Assembly (NCBI RefSeq): GCF_900188185.1
Contig: NZ_FZPA01000014.1
Span: 1 to 64,000, forward strand
Source of the DNA: Sphingopyxis indica
Lineage (GTDB): Bacteria > Pseudomonadota > Alphaproteobacteria > Sphingomonadales > Sphingomonadaceae
Reading direction: 5' to 3'
DNA: 64,000 bases
The translations under genes and the position numbers were made by a program. Numbering within the stretch: position 1 is the stretch's first letter; the number at the start of each line of letters is the position of its first letter. The notes under the pieces were generated by a model, which was given only the letters and a program-made list of their open reading frames with translations, ran no database searches and was not told the origin of the DNA. This document shows positions 63,755 through 64,000 of the stretch, piece by piece.

Positions 63755-64000
63755 TCAGCGCCGCCGATAGCGGAAGTACCAGACCTCGTGCCCCTGCGCC
63801 CGCGCCTTGGCCTCGTAGCGCGTTTCGGGCCAGCCGGCGGGGCGGACAAGGAAATCCTTCGCCTTCTCTGCCAGCCATTCGAACTGGTGGCGGTGGCGGC
63901 GCATCACCATCAGCGCGTGGGCGAGATATATGGGGTGGTCGGTGCCGAAGCGGAACTCGCCGCCGGGTTTCAGCTTGGCGGCGATCAGATCGACCGGCCC
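63755..64000 (-). CDS. trmB: tRNA (guanine-N7-)-methyltransferase, 3' part
   Basis: The last 81 codons of a gene entering from the right edge. The translated end, LIAAKLKPGGEFRFGTDH followed by YLAHALMVMRRH, and LVRPAGWPETRYEAKARAQG with HEVWYFRYRRR, matches the C-terminus of TrmB, which makes N7-methylguanosine at position 46 of tRNA. The TRYEAKA motif is the conserved substrate-binding end. The reading frame runs without a break to the window edge, so the gene is cut only by the window. Confidence 0.92.
   Translation of the reverse strand, partial: GPVDLIAAKLKPGGEFRFGTDHPIYLAHALMVMRRHRHQFEWLAEKAKDFLVRPAGWPETRYEAKARAQGHEVWYFRYRRR

Overview
The window looks like a chromosomal segment of a high-GC alphaproteobacterium of the order Sphingomonadales, most likely a Sphingopyxis or close relative. 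This is inferred from gene content: a crtY-crtI-crtB carotenoid cluster, two TonB-dependent receptors, small alphaproteobacterial families such as DUF1192 and DUF2093, a ribosomal protein L21 with a long Ala/Lys/Pro tail, and many intergenic hairpin repeats of the kind scattered through sphingomonad genomes. No rRNA, tRNA, CRISPR array, prophage or complete insertion sequence was found. Almost all of it reads as ordinary core chromosome with short accessory insertions.

Layout. 1-5.9 kb: repeat-rich gap, clpP, clpX and a TonB-dependent receptor. 5.9-11.2 kb: sufE and a large envelope-stress (Psp) locus on the minus strand: a 57-residue membrane peptide, pspA, pspB, pspC, then six more tiny single-membrane-segment coiled-coil proteins, with pspF divergent and a sigma-54 promoter between. 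11.2-16.3 kb: a lipoprotein, rplU-rpmA, an acetyltransferase and sdhC-sdhD-sdhA without sdhB. 16.5-24.9 kb: alanine dehydrogenase with a divergent Lrp-type regulator, a cytosolic protoglobin-like chemoreceptor, an SDR enzyme, prmA, a quinone oxidoreductase, DUF1192 and a CBS-domain chemoreceptor.

25-31.3 kb: an S24-type repressor with three operator-like dyads facing two small overlapping genes, then a fragment of an exosortase-A-type polysaccharide locus (glycosyltransferase, O-glycosylation ligase, acyltransferase, two unknown proteins). 31.6-44.2 kb: a MscS channel, MaoC hydratase, thiolase, small monooxygenase, M16 protease, penicillin-acylase-type hydrolase, and clpB behind a heat-shock-like promoter. 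44.2-50.8 kb: a second TonB-dependent receptor followed on the same strand by a TPR/2-oxoglutarate oxygenase and a TPR/sulfotransferase. 51.1-55.7 kb: an M23 lipoprotein, DUF2093, xseA and purD (divergent, start codons overlapping in one CATG), and a helix-hairpin-helix membrane protein. 55.8-61.4 kb: crtY-crtI-LOG-crtB and, divergent, an acetyltransferase with a membrane hydroxylase. 61.4-64 kb: a TauE/SafE permease, a LysR regulator, a small secreted protein and the 3' part of trmB.

The most unusual structures are the tandem array of PspB-like small proteins downstream of pspABC and the receptor-oxygenase-sulfotransferase module. Protein quality control is well represented (clpP, clpX, clpB, M16), and clpP and clpB both carry candidate RpoH-type promoters. 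Functional links between separate blocks are inference. Positions of motifs and repeats were read directly from the sequence; no database search was run.
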